From Gemmatimonadota bacterium (GTDB lineage Bacteria > Gemmatimonadota > Gemmatimonadetes > Gemmatimonadales > GWC2-71-9): a DNA stretch of 64,000 nt. A program made the translations under genes and the position numbers. The notes under the pieces are model-generated. The model made no database searches. It had not been told where the DNA came from and worked only from the letters and a program-made list of their open reading frames with translations. Location of the stretch: the NCBI GenBank assembly GCA_027294455.1, contig JAPULZ010000196.1:1-64000 (forward strand). Direction: 5' to 3'. How positions within the stretch are numbered: the stretch's first letter is position 1; each line of letters opens with the position of its first letter. Positions 61,911 through 64,000 of this stretch are shown piece by piece.

Positions 61911-63091
61911 CGCGCTCGGCCACCCTCCCGGATGACCCCGTACCGCCGCAACACGACTTCCGTCGAGTCCAGGGGAAGCGCCGTGCGCGTTCCCCGGTGA
62001 CCCCGCACGGTCGTCGCCAGGAAGATCGAGTTGTACACCGATTCCTCCGTGGCCTCGATGACCGCCTGAAACAACGGACTGACCGCGTCGTTGCCGAGCG
62101 GGGGAACGCTGTCGCGGGCCGCCACCGGGACGGTGGAAAACGCGATCACGTAGTCCCCGGACCCGTTGCTCATGGAGCTCCCCGTGCGGGCGACCCCGGA
62201 GAGGGCGCGGCGCGCCAGCCGTTCGAGGTTGCGGTGCTCCAGTGGCGCGTCGGTCGCGACCACGATCATGATGGAGCCGTCGGGCGACTCGTCCACGCCG
62301 TCGGGGCCCCCACCCTCCACCAGGCCGCGCAGGTAATAGCGCCCCAGCTCCCGACCCACGGGAGCTCCGGCAACCTGGAGCACACCACCGTAGTTGGACT
62401 GCACCAACACGCCCACCGTCCAGCCACCCAAGGCCTCGGGCAGCTTGCGACTCGAGGTGCCGATGCCGCCCTTCCACCCGAATGCCGAGGTGCCCCGGCC
62501 CGCGCCCACGCTCCCCTGCTCGACGGGGCCGCCCCGGGCGTCGGCGATGGCCTGCAACACGTGCGATTCACGAACCGGCCGGGCGCGAATGTCGTTCAGA
62601 AAGCCGTCGTTGGTCTCGCCCACGACCGCGTTGGCCGACCGGACATTCTCGTTGCCAGGCAACCCGAGGAGATAGGTGAGCACCGCGTCGGCGACCCGGG
62701 GGACGCACAGCGTACAGGAGAGCACCACCGGGGACTCGAGCTCTCCCAATTCCTGGACCTGGGTGAAACCGACCAGCTTCCCGAAGCCGTTTCCGACCAC
62801 GATCGCCGCCGGCACCTTGCGCTGGAACACATTCTGGCCGTGGGGCAGGATGACGGTGACGCCCGTGTTGACGGAGTCCCCCTCGACGATGGTAACCTGG
62901 CCCACCCGCACCCCGGCCACATCGGTGATTGCATTGCCGGGGCCCGGGGGCAGAACGCCCACGATCACACCCATCTCCCGCGGGCTGCGCCGCTCCTGGG
63001 CCCCGGCGCCCGCCGCAAGGACCAGCCACGCCATGCCGAGCAGCAGAACCGAAGTTCGGCGGTGACGCGATCGTGCCGTGTTCATCATCAT
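61907..63091 (-). CDS. DmpA/S58-type aminopeptidase, exported
   Basis: A 394-residue member of the P1/DmpA N-terminal nucleophile peptidases: 'GVLPPGPGNAITDVAGVRVG', 'ETNDGFLNDIRARPV', 'GSVGAGRGTSAFGWKGGIGT', 'SSRKLPEALGGWTVGVLVQ', and 'VVATDAPLEHRNLERLARRA'. Such enzymes self-cleave and remove D- or beta-amino acids. Signal 'SVLLLGMAWLVLAAGAGAQ'. ATG 63091 has GGAGG upstream. First gene of the eleven-gene leftward run. Confidence 0.92.
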   Translation of the reverse strand: MMMNTARSRHRRTSVLLLGMAWLVLAAGAGAQERRSPREMGVIVGVLPPGPGNAITDVAGVRVGQVTIVEGDSVNTGVTVILPHGQNVFQRKVPAAIVVGNGFGKLVGFTQVQELGELESPVVLSCTLCVPRVADAVLTYLLGLPGNENVRSANAVVGETNDGFLNDIRARPVRESHVLQAIADARGGPVEQGSVGAGRGTSAFGWKGGIGTSSRKLPEALGGWTVGVLVQSNYGGVLQVAGAPVGRELGRYYLRGLVEGGGPDGVDESPDGSIMIVVATDAPLEHRNLERLARRALSGVARTGSSMSNGSGDYVIAFSTVPVAARDSVPPLGNDAVSPLFQAVIEATEESVYNSIFLATTVRGHRGTRTALPLDSTEVVLRRYGVIREGGRAR

Positions 63092-63188
63092 GGTCGATTC
63101 CTCCATGCTCACCCGGTTGCGCGCCGGGCGGTCTCGGGACATGATCAAACATCGCAGTTTCGTGCACTCTTTGACAATTGAGGCGACC

Positions 63189-64000
63189 GTGACGTGGGAT
63201 TTTGCCCCGGTCTTCGATGCCGCCCATCGGGCAGCCTTGGAGAACGAAAAACCGTTCGTGTACGTGTGCCCGCCGGCCGGATGGCCGCTGGTGTTCTTGT
63301 TCCAAGCCCTGCCGGAACGCAAGACCCAGCACCTTGACACGCTGGTCCTGGCACCGGGCATCGGCGACGTGCTGGAGGCCGCCGCCGCGGTCACGGCCGC
63401 CGAGCCCCACCGCCCCGTCCATCCCCTCACGGGACTGGGGCGCTCCGAGAGCCTCATCCGCGCCGACTCGGTGGCGACGTTGATCGCCACCCCGGCCGAT
63501 GCCCACCACCTGCTCAAGCGCTCGGTACTGCGATCAGGGGGACTGGTGCGGGTGGCGCTGCTATGGCCGGAACGGTTGGACGACGCCGGCGCCGCCTACC
63601 TGGAGACGCTCCTGGCGGATGCAGGCGACGCCCAGCGGCTCGTCGTGACGACCGACCAGGCCGCCGCCTCCTCCTTCATCGAACGCTACGCGCGACGCGC
63701 CCCGGTGGGAGTCCAGTCGGACCTGCCAGAAACGGGCGCCGGCGCTGTCCGATACGCGGTGGTCGAATCCCACGCCAGGGTCCGGGCCGCACGAACGGCC
63801 CTCGACATTCTCCTCCCCCGGAAAGCGTTGATTTGGGACCCGACGGGAACCCGGCGGTGGGACCTCCTCTCGGGGCCGGACTTGGGCGTCGCGGGCGACG
63901 GCGCCGACAGTGATCTGGTGATCGCCGCCGAGTTGCCCTCGCCGGAGGCCCTGCGTGTCTTCGGGGAGGGGGGTCGCGAGGTGGTGGTATTCCTGCGCGC
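63189..64000 (+). CDS. Unrecognised protein, truncated at right edge
   Basis: A clean open frame from GTG 63189 (GAGG six bases upstream) to the last base, at least 270 residues. No Met is found in it. It reads 'VTWDFAPVFDAAHRAALENE', 'PFVYVCPPAGWPLVFLFQAL', 'LAPGIGDVLEAAAAVTAAEP', 'ADSVATLIATPADAHHLLKR', 'GGLVRVALLWPERLDDAGAA' and 'RAARTALDILLPRKALIWDP'. Alternating alpha and beta pieces resemble a Rossmann or helicase-type fold, but no definite motif was found and I do not assign a function. It is divergent from the DmpA gene with 97 bases between. Confidence 0.7.
   Translation, partial: MTWDFAPVFDAAHRAALENEKPFVYVCPPAGWPLVFLFQALPERKTQHLDTLVLAPGIGDVLEAAAAVTAAEPHRPVHPLTGLGRSESLIRADSVATLIATPADAHHLLKRSVLRSGGLVRVALLWPERLDDAGAAYLETLLADAGDAQRLVVTTDQAAASSFIERYARRAPVGVQSDLPETGAGAVRYAVVESHARVRAARTALDILLPRKALIWDPTGTRRWDLLSGPDLGVAGDGADSDLVIAAELPSPEALRVFGEGGREVVVFLR

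Noticed and set aside
1-64000. CRISPR array, tRNA, rRNA, prophage or insertion sequence
   Set aside because: No evenly spaced direct repeats, no cloverleaf or rRNA-like sequence, and no integrase or transposase-like protein were found.

Overview
This is a 64 kb stretch of a high-GC bacterial chromosome with about 60 genes. It has no rRNA, tRNA, phage, IS or CRISPR that I can see. The organism is most likely a Gemmatimonadota member or close relative. This is inference from gene style: several Ser/Thr kinases of the 'GRGGMATVYLA' type (one fused to TPR repeats), two PadR regulator plus ADOP/MacB-like permease modules, many exported peptidases and amidohydrolases with '..AAQ' signal peptides, and many 4-nt start/stop overlaps (ATGA, GTGA, TTGA, apparently CTGA). 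A Gram-negative envelope is implied by a C-terminal-Phe porin and several lipoproteins.

Layout, left to right. 1-8.7 kb: a frameshifted Ser/Thr kinase running off the left edge, a response regulator with a Cys-rich tail, a Tat-exported aminotransferase, an alpha/beta hydrolase, a PadR-ADOP pair behind a palindromic operator, then DoxX and GNAT genes. 8.7-19.3 kb: a membrane protein, a 1203-residue YyaL/SPATA20-aldo/keto reductase fusion, a second PadR-ADOP pair, and an operon of di-haem cytochrome, Rieske protein and porin. 19.3-30 kb: a PAS histidine kinase, class I aldolase, small XRE regulator, FAH-family hydrolase, methyltransferase, then an operon of dipeptidase, kinase-TPR protein and two paralogous lipoproteins; an ArsR gene with a deleted AHSA1 partner; a metallo-beta-lactamase-fold enzyme. 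30-41 kb: divergent tesA / ybbA-ybbP, a cyclase-family protein, an S9 peptidase, a kinase with a zinc-ribbon tail, a GroES-like/LMW-phosphatase operon, thymidine phosphorylase. 41-48.5 kb: ligA, a V4R-TPR-lipoprotein-acyl-CoA synthetase operon, an M20 amidohydrolase and folE.

49-63.1 kb is one leftward run of eleven tightly packed genes: DmpA-type peptidase, DppA-type D-aminopeptidase, aminotransferase, amidohydrolase, O-methyltransferase, NurA-like nuclease, HerA-like ATPase, an exported unknown, Mre11/SbcD, Rad50/SbcC and a GNAT. The NurA-HerA-Mre11-Rad50 core matches the archaeal DNA-end-resection operon and is the most interesting system here. The HerA has a non-canonical P-loop, and the operon carries unexplained passenger genes. 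At the right edge a divergent, unrecognised gene runs out of the window.

Start codons were chosen from visible ribosome-binding sites, signal peptides and overlaps. Functions come from family motifs read by eye, without database searches.
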